DNA of 64,000 bases from Trichomonas vaginalis G3 (taxonomy: Eukaryota; Parabasalia; Trichomonadida; Trichomonadidae). The DNA lies in the NCBI RefSeq assembly GCF_026262505.1, contig NC_067203.1:22735411-22799410 (forward strand), written 5' to 3'. Numbering within the stretch: the stretch's first letter is position 1; each line of letters begins with the position of its first letter. The translations under genes were made by a program, and so were the position numbers. Shown here piece after piece: positions 20,128 to 29,984 of the stretch. Under the pieces are notes generated by a model. It searched no databases, was not told the origin of the DNA, and saw nothing but the letters and a program-made list of their open reading frames with translations.

Positions 20128-22816
20128 ATGACAGAAGATAACTGCTTCGTTTATGCTTGCATTCAGGCTGGAGTAAATGAAGAAACTATTGACCACATGA
20201 GAGAAGTCATTCGTGTTAGAGACTTTCCTCAAAGTAAAGTACAAGAAATTTCTGACGCAACAGGTATAGCATTTAATGTTACCATTGGTTACTTCAATGA
20301 CTCAAGACATAATGAAATAAAGAGATACATACCAAAAGAATGTAAAACTATTCGAACTATTGACTTACTTCTTGTTGAAGACCACTACATGCTAAACGAA
20401 AGATTACCAATGACAACATATTTCATTCGCAACTATATAGAAATCTTGAAGGAGTGTGGTGGAATGAACATTGAGAAACAGATGAAGATTTATACAAAGA
20501 GAGAGAACAAATATTAGTTCGTTATGATAGAACAACACCGTTATGGAATGTTATGAAAACATTGTGGGAGTGCAAATATTTCGAACCTATTTCTTATGGA
20601 GAACTTTTCACATATACTACTGACTTATATAAACAGAACCTTGCACCATTTAAAGATTTGACATATGCTCCAAAGTATTGTGTACAACTGAAGAAGAAAG
20701 CCGAGTCAAAAGAAGTAAATAAAGCTAAATGTAAGTTCATTCCTGAGCACGTTTTCTTTGCTGACTTGAGTGTAGCACAGACGGCTTTCATAAAGCCTTT
20801 AACATTTGTTATGAAGTGAAGATGGTTCAGTGAGTGAAAGCATTTGGGGTCAGAACTGTGCAACAGAATTTTTGGAACGACTTCCTGACAAGAGTTTAAT
20901 ATATTTCCATAACCTCAGTTATGATATAAACTTCATCTTAAGACACATGACAGAAGTGAAAGGAACTCCCATCATTAAAGGTTCACGAACAATGCAGATA
21001 ACTGGCTTATATAAAGGAAGGGCAATTATTATAAAAAACTCTTACAGTGTTATAAATAAGAAGCTTAAACTATTTCCTGCTATGTTTAACTTACAAACAG
21101 GACCGAAAGAAGTATTTCCATACAACTACTACAGCAGTGTTTTGTTAGCAAATGATAACAGAACTGGTGTCATTTCTGAAGCGTGTAAGTTTATCCATGA
21201 TGCGGATACGTTCATGAAAAACATAGATTTAATCGAAAACTGCAGAATAGATGAAAACCATTTCGATTTAGAAAAATATAGCACATTTTATTGCAAACAG
21301 GACGTAAGGATTTTAAGAGAAGGTTTTGTTAAGTTCAGAAATGATATATTAAAAGAATTTGATTTAAACGTTTATGACTACGTTAGTATTTGTTCTATTG
21401 CTAACAAATTGTTTGAGAACAGAGTGTACTTCCCGAATGGAAATTTATATGACCTCTCAAATAAACCAAGAGAATTTATTTCACGCTGTATTCAAGGTGG
21501 AAGATGTATGCTGTCAGATAACATTAAACAAAAGAGCGAAAAGAAACTCATTGCTGATTTCGACGCTGTTTCATTATATCCATCCGCTATAGCAAGACTT
21601 TATACTTTAGAAGGTATTCCAAAGGTTATGAAGAAAGAAATGTTAAGCACAGAGTATCTCATGAGATATTTATTCGATGACGACCAAAAGGAACCCATTG
21701 GTGAAAAGTTTATGTCTGGCTTTTTTGTTCTCATTAAGATAACAGAGATTGGAATACATAGACACTTTCCTTTAATAGTTTGTGACCCTGAACTAAATCC
21801 AGAACTTAACGTTCCCAGAAGTTCAAACACTTGCTGTTTAATGTATGTTGACCATATAACATTACAAGACCTCATAAAATATCAAGGTGTCAAATGTGAA
21901 GTGTTGCAAGGATACTATTACGATGGAAACAGAGATATTAGAATAAGAGATGAAGTAAAGAAGTTGTTTGAGTTAAGGTTAAAGTATAAGAAAGAAGGAA
22001 ATCCTTTGCAAGAAAATATAAAGCTCATTCTGAACAGTATTTATGGCAAAACTATTCTATCTCCTATTGAGTCAAAAATAACCATAGTAAATGACAAAGA
22101 TGCTATAAGATATGCCATCAGAAACTACAACCATATAGTGAAGTTCGAAGGTTTGGATGGTTCAGATAAAACTATTTTGAAGCTAACGAAAAGTATTTGC
22201 AGACACTTTAACTTTTGCCCCTTAGGTGTTAACATTCTGTCCATGTCGAAGAGAATAATGTGTGAAGTATTCTGTACTGCTGAAGATATGGGACTTCAAA
22301 TATTTTACCAGGACTGTGATAGCATGCATATTTTCAATGAAGACATACCAAAGCTTGCAGCAGAGTTTAAGAAGAGATACGGTCGCGAACTTATAGGAAA
22401 GAACCTTGGTCAATTTCATTCTGACTTCGCAGAAATAACACCTGGAAAACAAAGTTTAGCATACAAGTCAATATTTTGTGGAAAGAAGACCTACATAGAC
22501 TTACTCACTAACGATTTAAATGAAGTTGCATTCCATGCACGTTGCAAAGGTGTCAAACAAGACGTCCTTGCTTTAACAGCTAATGAAATGTTTCCTGAAG
22601 CTATACAATGCTATTACAATGAAGATAAGAATTCACATACCTGTTGGAACATATGACAAAGACTCTGAGTTCAGTTTAATGAAACTTTACAAAGCACTTC
22701 ATGATGGTCAAGAGATTGGATTTGACTTATGTAAGTCTTCTAGTCCTTGCTTTGCTGAAAAGTTTAACTTCTCAATAACGACTAAAACAAGCTTTATTCG
22801 TAAGTTGAAGTTCTGA
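20128..22816 (+). pseudogene. Protein-primed family B DNA polymerase region of Polinton A, broken
   Basis: The replicative polymerase of the element. The N-terminal part (NCFVYACIQAGV) is followed by 3'-5' exonuclease motifs (HNLSYDINFI near 20,910 and YCKQDVRIL near 21,300). The palm motifs are DFDAVSLYPSA (~21,560), LNSIYGKT (~22,030) and YQDCDSMHI (~22,310). The organisation fits the DNA_pol_B_2 type that starts from a protein primer at linear ends. The region is broken in a few places. It is of a different lineage from the polymerase of elements B and C. Confidence 0.88.
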
Positions 22817-22876
22817 GGTCATTTATTTTTGTCAGCAATGAGGTCATTCGTGATAAAAATAAAACTAGCGTAGATT

Positions 22877-23734
22877 TTACAATACTGCGATGGTAGAGTT
22901 TAAGAGTTGTGCTTCAATGTAGAGACAGTCCTTATGGTCTGGAGGTAAGAACACTGGGCAGTTATGGTCATGAGTGGAGAACATGTCTATCCAAAACTCA
23001 CGATTGAAGCCAGTTAATTTATAGTATTTAGGGTTAGGAAGTGGTGAAGTTCTTGTATGACCAATGAACTCATTTTCAACTCCCTTACTTAAGTTTGAAT
23101 ATAATATAGCTTGCTTTCTATCCAAATGCCGGGTGTTACAATCTTTGAAAATTCATTTTTCCTCGAAGCATTGCATCATAATTTGAAAACATTCTTGAAA
23201 TCATCACTTGGTTCAGAGATTTGAAATCTTATACGTAATGGATTTTCTTTCTTTTTTAGCTACTTCATTGAATGGTGAATATATAACAAACTGACAGTCA
23301 TGAGTTCCATCTTCATTTTCATTAAATTCATAATGAAAGTCTATAAGTTGTGGCCGACTACCTTCTTCTTTCAGTTGTGCAAGAAACTCACGTAAAGGCT
23401 GTAAAGTTTGTACTTCAATGTTGAACTTTTTCTCGAACATCTCATTAAATGAAATCATACATTGTTGCAATGTTGTATCGTCTTTAAAGTATTTGTATAT
23501 GTGAATGTTTTGGGCGTCTTAAGACTGTTCGTCATTTTCTATCTCGACTTGAAGTATAAAGTCAACCTTTCTGAAAGCATGTGTTATATACATATTTGTT
23601 ATGCCAATGTACTTCTCTTCATTTATGTTCACAATCCAGTCTGTTGGAAACTTAAACGTTACTCTGTTCCCCTTTATTTTGACGTCAGGGTTTTCACTAC
23701 TGAACGCAACAGATAAAGGTATTTGTCTATACAT
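22877..23734 (-). pseudogene. Jelly-roll-like capsid protein region, broken
   Basis: Several open stretches on the minus strand share a pattern with the 168/170-aa proteins of elements B and C: VTFKFPTDWIVNINEEKYIG against RIRLPQEFINSTNKKFIH, and IDFHYEFNEN against LEFWFKYPDG. All look beta-rich. I infer a jelly-roll-like virion protein conserved between the two Polinton lineages. The region is broken. Confidence 0.5.
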
Positions 23735-23758
23735 TTAGTTCCGATAAAAATAACACAT

Positions 23759-24007
23759 TTACTCTTTCTTTGCTTCAGCTTCTTTAGCTTCTTCTCTAGC
23801 TTTCTTCGCCAGCAAACGTGGGTTCTTCTGTCTTCCAGCAGCTAATGCAGCAAGTTGTTTTTCACTAAGTTTTCTCTTTGGTCTCTCTGGCTTTTGTTCT
23901 TGTTTTTGTTCCTTCAGTTCGGATAAAATTTGCTCACGAATTTCTTTCTTCAATGCTTCAACATCTATGACCCCTTGGGTCTTGTCCGTAGGGCTTGTCT
24001 GAGTCAT
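23759..24007 (-). CDS. Small Lys/Glu/Gln-rich basic protein
   Basis: 82 aa when started at MTQTSPTDK (24007). It is almost entirely charged: a probable coiled coil (VEALKKEIREQILSELKEQ) followed by a KPERPKRKLSEKQLAALAAG segment and a Lys/Ala/Glu tail. The PKRK...ALAAGR pattern is common in small viral DNA- or RNA-binding proteins. It may coat DNA; there is no direct evidence. It lies between the capsid-like region and the right TIR. Confidence 0.5.
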   Translation of the reverse strand: MTQTSPTDKTQGVIDVEALKKEIREQILSELKEQKQEQKPERPKRKLSEKQLAALAAGRQKNPRLLAKKAREEAKEAEAKKE

Positions 24008-24089
24008 TTGACTGCAGATAAAAAACAAAATTAAAACTTTAACCGATGTAAAATGAGCTTGTCAAAATCAGAGCGAGAGTCTATTATAT

Positions 24090-24595
24090 TAAATGACGAA
24101 AACTATTGAGATAACAAACTACAACGGTCATGAGTTCAAGAACTTGTTCTTCGTTCCTCGTGAAAATACATTCTATCAGATACGAGGGAGAAAAGGTAAA
24201 GTTAGTTTGAGCGTTTATGACTACAAGCATAATGGAAAGTTTATACAAGCATATGATACAAACGGTAAGCGTGTTTCATTAGCTTTGTCAAAACTTACAG
24301 GTATAAACTATGACAGTGATTTTGACCTATATGAAGAAGAAAGTGAGTCAGAAGATTATGAGCTGTTATATGAAGCACAGCAATGGGAGGAGTTGCAATA
24401 CTTTTGTAAGTGAGAACGTTTATTTTTTACATTAGTGAGGTGAAGTGGTTGGCAGCTTTGTAAATATTTAAGGTTAAGTTAGTGTTGTCGTTTGTGTTGT
24501 AAAATATACGTTAACGGTTTTGTAAAGTGTCAAATTCACATATAATGGGTAAGGAGGCGCGCAGTGCCTCCGTACCCTTGATATGTATACTAACT
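24090..24595. repeat. Polinton A right TIR
   Basis: 506 bp, complementary to 3679-4147 plus 5743-5779. It ends ...GTATACTAACT and is followed by the target duplication CCATT. Because no differences are visible between the two sides, the insertion should be recent. It contains the intact copy of the TIR gene and a 12-bp-arm near-palindrome 18 bp from the tip. Confidence 0.9.
24093..24413 (+). CDS. TIR-encoded 106-aa protein
   Basis: The gene lies wholly inside the right TIR, so an intact element would carry two copies; the left copy is interrupted by the nested transposon. The protein reads FFVPRENTFYQIRGRKGKVS, then YKHNGKFIQAYDTNGKRVSL, LSKLTG and an acidic tail (YEEESESEDYE). The K..G.F..AYD.NGKR...LSKLTG stretch resembles small DNA-binding repeats of viral or phage proteins. 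Placement at the tip suggests an early or regulatory role. Family unknown. Confidence 0.6.
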   Translation: MTKTIEITNYNGHEFKNLFFVPRENTFYQIRGRKGKVSLSVYDYKHNGKFIQAYDTNGKRVSLALSKLTGINYDSDFDLYEEESESEDYELLYEAQQWEELQYFCK

Positions 24596-25102
24596 CCATT
24601 CTCTACTGCTTTCGAAACTGTTTTTGAAACCCCATTTACTACTCCTCTATCATCAGCAGAAAAAGAGAGAACAGCTGTAGAAACACCATTCACAACTCCA
24701 GAACTAACTGCTAATATTCCTATAGTTATTCCATCACCAACAGTTCAAGCATCTCCTGCAAAGGAAGAAATTATTGATCCAAACACTTCTACAAAGAAGT
24801 CCGTAAATATTTGGCCAATTGTTGGAGGAATTGTTGCTGCAATTGTTCTTGCAGCTGTTTTATTGGCATTCTTCTTGATGAAGAAGAAAGAAAATAAAGA
24901 TGACGTTGAATCAGATGTAGAAATCTCTGAACATGAAGGAACAGTTTTAACTGATTTCGATGATATTCCTATAACTACTGAGAATCCATTATGGGGTGCA
25001 AATATGATGGATGAAGGAGATCCGGATCCATTTAACAACGACTTCGATGAGGATACTCATATGGTGCCACAAAGTAACAAAGAAGATATGTTCTTCGTAT
25101 AA
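24545..25102 (+). pseudogene. Pmp-like surface protein, 3' part with membrane anchor
   Basis: Host sequence begins at 24596 and continues the ETPFxTAF stalk seen before 3678, so this is the other half of the interrupted Pmp gene. After a Pro/Thr-rich stretch comes one transmembrane segment (IWPIVGGIVAAIVLAAVLLA), a KKKENK stop-transfer, and an acidic ~65-residue cytoplasmic tail with ENPLW and DPFNNDFDED motifs, usual in T. vaginalis surface proteins and possibly sorting signals. The frame is open back into the TIR, where an ATG at 24545 could start a short anchored fragment. Whether that is expressed is unknown. Confidence 0.85.
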
Positions 25103-25461
25103 CAAAAAAAATAGTTATCATGTAATTTTTTGTTTGTTTAATTAGTTTTGTTGCATGCTAAGTTCGGTCAAAATGTAAACCTCTCAATTTTATCGTCGGG
25201 GGAAGTAACTCAATTCCTTCAAAATTATTCTTTAAATATTGAATTTAAAGTTATTTAATTTGGATTATAAATAAATAGGCTAATACAATATTTAAAAATG
25301 AAAAAAAAAATAACTTTTCAAAGAACTTTTCATAATCTCAAAGAAAATTTTTTATTCAATAATTATATAAATTAATTAACATTCATAATGGAATTGGATT
25401 TTTTTATAAAAAATTGGTCCTACTTAACTTTTTGAGAGAATTTGGCTTTTCATTTTTTATT

Positions 25462-26435
25462 ATGAGTAGACCAACCATTCCTTCTTGGTGGTTAATTCAA
25501 ACACGCGAAAAACTTGAATCTCGCGAACTCAATTATTTAATTGCGTGTAAGCGAGTTCCATACGAGGATGAAATGAAGTGTGAATTTAGATCAATTTCGA
25601 AAAACACACTTAAAGCAGCATACACAAATGCAAATTTAACGCCCCAAACGTTAAACCTGGTCCGGCACCAGATGATATTACTCCTGAAAATTTGCAATAT
25701 GTTCTCCAAAAATTTCAGGAATATAAGTGCAGAATCCAAAAGATGTTTTGGCGTTTAAACATGGATCAAAATGTTTATTCAGTTTCCTACAATAAACTCA
25801 GAAGAATTTACAGTATTTTGGAGATCAAAGAACCAAAAAGTAACAGGCCCCCTCAAAAATATTATACGCCATATGAAGCAACAAAACCTGATACCATATG
25901 GCATGTAGATGTTCATTTTTTATACGGTTCACAGAGGTTACCTGTTTATGGTATAATAGACGATAAATCTCGGTTTTTGTTGGCTTTAAAAATTTTGCCA
26001 AATAAATCTTCCGAATCTACAACAAGAGTTGCCGAAGAAACGATTGGCTTATATCAAAAGCCATTTTGTTTCTGGTCCGACAACGGGGGAGAGAATATGG
26101 GCCAATTTTATAATTGGCTCATGCGAAACAACATTCAAATCCGCCACACTCTCCCCCATATGCCGCGCCAGAACGGCAAGATTGAAAGGCTCTGGCCGTC
26201 TCTTGAAAGAAATGTCGGCCGGTCTTCAAATGCAAAACAAATTCAAGAATTTCTTGATAAATTCAGGAAAAATTACAACTCAGTACCACATAAAACCCTT
26301 CCCAAAAAGGGTTTTCGCCCCATGACTCCAGAAGAGTGTTACAATGAGACACCACATTGGAAACAGGGTGAAACGCCATTTTGGAGAGTTATGATTGATG
26401 GACACTTCGAAATCAAAGAAATACCGAACCATTGA
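25462..26435 (+). pseudogene. IS481/Ginger-type rve transposase, one frameshift
   Basis: The N-terminal part starts at MSRPTIPSWW (25462) and includes a helical DNA-binding region. The second part (open from ~25650 to 26435) holds the rve core: IWHVDVHFLYG, GIIDDKSRFLLAL, FWSDNGGENMG and RQNGKIERLWPSL. That gives Asp, Asp, Glu with 34 residues between the last two. YNSVPHKTLPKKGFRPMTP closes the domain as in IS481. The two parts are in different frames, with the shift between about 25640 and 25690, so the copy is probably inactive. No zinc HHCC domain is evident. Confidence 0.8.
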
Positions 26436-26514
26436 ATACACAATTACGAATAAACGCTTAATTTTTATAAAAATCTTATTACATTTTTCCTGAATTTTTA
26501 AATTGTACAATAAA

Positions 26515-26946
26515 GATGGAAGGCTTTGGGGTACATATTAATATAATATACCTCAAAGCCTTCCATCTCCACTACAAATGGGAGAAACTTTGTCCGAATA
26601 GTTTAACATTCGGACAAAGTTTCTCCCATTTAAAGAAAGAATTGTTCCTTATGAGGTATATATTCATACTGTATACCTCATAAGGAACAATTCCCTCCTT
26701 AAACGAGAAAACTTGTTCGAAATTGTTTATCATTTCGAACAAGTTTTCTCGTTTTTAATAAGAAACTAAAGGCTATGAGGCACTGATTATATATTAGTGC
26801 CTCACAGCCTTTAATTTCTAATAGATAGCTGGGAAACTTTCTCCAAATGATAAGTTATTCAGAGAAAGTTTCCCAGCTATCAAGAGGGAATTGTTCCTTA
26901 TGAGGTATATAGTTATAATGTATACCTCATAAGGAACAATTCCCTC
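26515..26946. repeat. Array of seven hairpins of two alternating kinds
   Basis: Seven inverted repeats follow one another at ~60-bp steps: 26515-26567, 26576-26631, 26639-26693, 26701-26754, 26767-26813, 26824-26881 and 26884-26946. Arms are 18-28 bp with 5-15-bp AT-rich loops; the second, third and fourth are perfect. Odd-numbered hairpins carry a (A)GGCT.TG.GG or CCTTATGAGGTAT type arm. Even-numbered ones carry a GAAA(A)CTT.(G/C)TCC(G/A)AA type arm. Hairpins 3 and 7 share a 22-bp arm. Arms differ between hairpins while pairing is kept. Confidence 0.92.
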
Positions 26947-27781
26947 ATTAAAATCGTAGATATTTTTTACTTATTACTCATGCTTTCAAAATCACAATCC
27001 TCTGAAAAGTTATTTTTTATTAAGAATTTAGAATTTTGATAAATACCTTTTTTCAATTTGATATAATACTTATATATTTTCAAAAAGACATTTTGAAAAG
27101 ATATCTCAAAAGTTCTCTAAAAACCTATTTTTGATTAATTTTGAGAAATATCCGTATTAAATTAATCAATAAATTCATTCAACACTACTTTAATTTTTAA
27201 ATTCAAAAAATTATATGTGCTTCTTAAAATGTCTCACAAAAATTTTATTATAAAATTATATACAATATTAAAAATCCCACAACATTTTTTACTTTACATA
27301 ATCGTACTTCCTCGACGATTAATTTTCCCTCAATTCCTATCGTTGACCGAACTTAGCATGCAACAGTTTTCGTTTTATTTCATAAAATTTTGTAATTTTA
27401 GTATGTTCAAACTAAGCAGATTTTTTTTCATAATTTCATACAAATGCATTCATAAGAATAAGTTACTGCTTTCAGATGAATACTGTGCAGATATATGATA
27501 TTCGCTATTATGTTTTTAAAGCATATTCGGTTTTTCGAATTAATAATAGGTTAAATTAAATGAGTATCAAGAATTTGATAAATGTTGTGTATACTCCTAC
27601 GACATGTACGAAATGTTATTCATAAATAGGGATAAAAATGAAGAAAAGTTTTTTCCATCTCATCTTATAATATGAAACAAGGAATTAAAGATATCTGTGA
27701 AACAATATAAAATCATTAATTAAGACAAATTTTTAAAGAACAAGAAAAAAAATCAACAAAAATCAAAGGTTAATTATTAAG
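26947..27781. other. Transposon right end and host intergenic DNA
   Basis: Up to 27365 this is the AT-rich right end of the IS481-like element. From 27370 to 27781 it is host intergenic DNA between the Pmp 3' flank and the stop codon of the coiled-coil gene. No gene or further repeat is visible. Confidence 0.6.
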
Positions 27782-28858
27782 TTAATTATAAGCTTCTCTA
27801 TGTCTACGAACACGAAGTTCATGTCTAAGACGAGCTAGTTCTCGCTTCAAGCTTTCATTCCTAGTACGTGCTTCAGCAAGTCGATTTTCATCTTGCTCTC
27901 TCTTCTGGAAAAGCTGTTCTAACTTGCGAGTTTCGTCTTGCAATTCTGTATTTGTTTGTGCTTGAGTTTCTACTGCAATTGACTTTGGAACTGATGATAA
28001 CAAACTTTGATTGTCAATTAAAATCGCATTAAGCTGAGTTTTCATATTATTGCTACTGGCATCAGATGCCTTCTTTACATCTGCGGCTCTTTTAAGCGTT
28101 TCTTGAAGCTTTTGGCGCATTTGCGTCAATTCTCTTTCTTGTTTATCTGTTTCTTTCTTGATTTTATCCTTATGATGAGTCTCCATTAAATCTAACTTAG
28201 ATGTGAGCTCCTTAACCTTTAATTGATATGCATTCTCTTTTTCTTCAAGAACATTGATGCAATCTTGAAGTTGCTCTTGACATCTCGAAAGGTTTTCAAG
28301 CCTTTCTTTCGTTTTTTCCTTGAGTGTTGCTTCCAAACGTCTTAGTTGTTCATCATCAAATTCTTGACTTGCAGTAAGCTCCGCATAAGCCGATTTGATA
28401 TCAACATCTTGTGATTGAACAACAGTATTCTTAACTCGCTCTATTTTTTCTTTTATTGCTGATATTTTTTGCTCAATTGGTGTTATTTCTTTTTCTATCT
28501 TTGTATTCATCCATGGTTCGACTTGAGAAAAGAACTCTTCAAATTCGTTATGTATAGTTTGAATTTGTTTCGTTTGTTCTTCACCAAGCTTAGCCATTTG
28601 ACCGTAATAGTCTGATTTAATTTCATTTAGCAGAGCATTACGACTAACAATTGTTCGTGCTTCCTTTCCCTTTTGAAATTGGTCTCTTTGATCATATTTA
28701 ACTGATAAGTTGTTATACTTATCTTGTGCGTCAATTATTTCTGCTTCAATGAATTGTAAGTGATTATTTAAGCGGACAATTTCATCATCCATTAAGTTTG
28801 TCTCTTCTTGGATACGAAATTGGAATGTTTCAAGCTGGCGTTCTCTCTCAATCGTCAT
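27782..28858 (-). CDS. Host coiled-coil protein
   Basis: 358 aa when started at MTIERERQLETF (28858); the frame upstream of that Met runs into the Polinton B TIR and is not host coding. Nearly the whole protein is predicted coiled coil with heptads of Leu/Ile and Glu/Lys/Gln (for example ERQLETFQFRIQEETNLMDD, then QLRRLEATLKEKTKERLENL). It ends in a basic segment RLRHELRVRRHREAYN. It has no signal peptide or membrane segment, so it is probably cytoskeletal or a scaffold. A possible initiator TCA is 18 bp upstream of the ATG. Polinton B is inserted only 38 bp upstream, cutting off further promoter sequence. Confidence 0.8.
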   Translation of the reverse strand: MTIERERQLETFQFRIQEETNLMDDEIVRLNNHLQFIEAEIIDAQDKYNNLSVKYDQRDQFQKGKEARTIVSRNALLNEIKSDYYGQMAKLGEEQTKQIQTIHNEFEEFFSQVEPWMNTKIEKEITPIEQKISAIKEKIERVKNTVVQSQDVDIKSAYAELTASQEFDDEQLRRLEATLKEKTKERLENLSRCQEQLQDCINVLEEKENAYQLKVKELTSKLDLMETHHKDKIKKETDKQERELTQMRQKLQETLKRAADVKKASDASSNNMKTQLNAILIDNQSLLSSVPKSIAVETQAQTNTELQDETRKLEQLFQKREQDENRLAEARTRNESLKRELARLRHELRVRRHREAYN

Positions 28859-28896
28859 TTTCTTTTTCTTATTTTTGAATGTAAACGTACAATATA

Positions 28897-29054
28897 AGTA
28901 GTAGGATATGACGGGTTTAGTGACCTTTTTTGTTACGTCTATATATAGACGATGCATTAAAATATATTTATTTATAAATCATTAAAATAATTTATTTTAT
29001 CTTTTATAAAAGAAGCTATATATAGATGATGTCAGATATTCCGCGATTAATTAA
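28897..29054. repeat. Polinton B left TIR
   Basis: 158 bp matching the complement of 40440-40600. It contains two copies of the CTATATATAGA(C/T)GATG word (in GTCTATATATAGACGATG and GCTATATATAGATGATG), the first a palindrome, and the beginning of the TIR gene. Confidence 0.88.
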
Positions 29055-29160
29055 TTATTTTTGAAGAACTGACGGTGTCACTACGTCACCATGTCACTAG
29101 GTTAATTAACTTCTCTTAAAAATGATGACAACATGACATTTTGACAACAGGTACGAAAGG
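29055..29160 (-). repeat. Copy of the 125-bp border repeat in the TIR-proximal region of B
   Basis: A minus-strand copy of the same unit found in A and C (TTGAAGAACTGACGGTGTCA ... TGACATTTTGACAACAG, then GTACGAAAGG). It starts right where the left TIR stops matching the right TIR. Beyond it (about 29167-29230) follow remnants of TIR-proximal coding DNA. Confidence 0.85.
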
Positions 29161-29251
29161 GGGTATAATGAATGGAATCAATGGAGTCATAATCAAAGAC
29201 CTCATAAACGAGAAAAAGAAATTGATGAGTTCAACATTGAACTTTAAGAAA

Positions 29252-29620
29252 CTAATGATTATTTGAATTTATGAAATCAATTATTTGATTCATTCTTTCT
29301 TCAATCTCTTCTATTCTTTTTGTTAAATCATTAATTTTCATTAATGGGGTGATTCTTGATTGAGGAATAGATTTCAAACTAATCACTCCTTTTATTTTTG
29401 AAATTTTGAATCCATCAACTTTAAACATTTTATTCAATTTACACGTTGTCAATTCTTCAAATAATTTTTTATTATTAGCATAATAGTCATTAAATTCTTC
29501 AACAGATGAAAAAATTTTTATTTCAGTAATTGGTTTAACAACGTTTATTTTTTGTTGAACATTTTCACTTTCATTTATTTCTTCCTCCTCTGTTTCATTT
29601 ATTTTTAAAATCGGTTTCAT
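29252..29620 (-). CDS. 122-aa Polinton protein with C-terminal coiled coil
   Basis: Starts MKPILKINETEEEE; acidic N-terminus, an FSSVEEFNDYYANNKKLFEEL helical middle, and a final coiled coil (INDLTKRIEEIEERMNQI). Element C has the same gene at 43097-43465 with only a few changed residues. Function unknown. It diverges from the pVI-like gene at 29688. Confidence 0.6.
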   Translation of the reverse strand: MKPILKINETEEEEINESENVQQKINVVKPITEIKIFSSVEEFNDYYANNKKLFEELTTCKLNKMFKVDGFKISKIKGVISLKSIPQSRITPLMKINDLTKRIEEIEERMNQIIDFINSNNH

Positions 29621-29687
29621 TTATCATTAAATAAAAATTAGAATATAAAAGATGAAATATATTTTTTTAATTAATATTAAATCAGAA

Positions 29688-29924
29688 ATGGCGGCAGGAT
29701 TCTTTAAAAAATTATGGGATGGAATTAAGAAAGCTGCGGGTTGGGTTCATAAAAAGATTATTAAACCCGTTGCAAACTTTTTGGCACCAGTAGCGAAAAC
29801 GGCAGGAACTATCATAGGTGGAGTATTAGGTACTAAAGCAGGTAATCCGGCGATGGGAGCACAAGCAGGTAACGCAGTTGGTGGAATTGCTGAAGGAATA
29901 CTTAATAAAATAGGAGGTAGATAG
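29688..29924 (+). CDS. 78-aa amphipathic pVI-like peptide (membrane-active candidate)
   Basis: The start is MAAGFFKKLWDGIKKAAGW at 29688; the longer upstream frame has no conserved match in C. Residues 4-35 form a Lys/Trp/Phe amphipathic helix (FFKKLWDGIKKAAGWVHKK). Residues ~40-75 are Gly/Ala-rich and hydrophobic (TIIGGVLGTKAGNPAMGAQA). The F..LW.GIK..G pattern recalls the lytic helix of adenovirus protein VI, which breaks endosomes during entry. The resemblance is by eye. It shares its first 11 residues with the convergent gene at 29985-30200. Confidence 0.6.
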   Translation: MAAGFFKKLWDGIKKAAGWVHKKIIKPVANFLAPVAKTAGTIIGGVLGTKAGNPAMGAQAGNAVGGIAEGILNKIGGR

Positions 29925-29984
29925 TGGAAAAATAAATATGAGATCCTATGGATCATCTCGCCACTTAGCGGCTTAAAATTATTT

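Larger units (their letters stand above)
3679..24595. mobile_element. Polinton/Maverick element A, nested insertions, broken
   Basis: A 20.9-kb Polinton inserted in the stalk repeat of the host Pmp gene. The ends are AGTTAGTATACA... and its complement. A 5-bp target duplication CCATT lies at 3674-3678 and 24596-24600. TIRs are ~506 bp and look identical on the two sides, so the insertion is young. Parts: TIR gene, basic capsid-associated genes, packaging ATPase, penton-like protein, fibre-like gene, integrase, two KilA-N genes, family B DNA polymerase and a jelly-roll-like protein. I did not recognise a double-jelly-roll major capsid protein or an adenovirus-type protease. Two later DNA transposons sit inside it. 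The element is broken, with roughly eight disrupted genes. Confidence 0.93.
25149..27365. mobile_element. IS481EU/Ginger-like DNA transposon
   Basis: A 2.2-kb element with inverted ends TGTTGCATGCTAAGTTCGGT (25149 onward; complement ending at 27365), so it starts TGT and ends ACA. The 4-bp duplication GTTT flanks it (25145-25148 and 27366-27369). It carries an rve-type DDE transposase on the plus strand and a seven-hairpin array behind it. IS481-type eukaryotic transposons (IS481EU) are reported from T. vaginalis; 4-bp duplications and TGT/ACA ends also fit Ginger. It lies 46 bp beyond the Pmp stop codon, probably in its 3' flank. Confidence 0.75.

Noticed and set aside
24545-24595. A separate small gene starting in the right TIR (MGKEARSASVPL...)
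   Set aside because: It merely reads from the TIR into the Pmp 3' half. It is kept in that entry as a possible start, not as its own gene.
26515-26946. CRISPR or integron attC-like array
   Set aside because: There is no constant repeat between hairpins and no cassette genes. The hairpins themselves make up the array, inside a eukaryotic IS481-like element.
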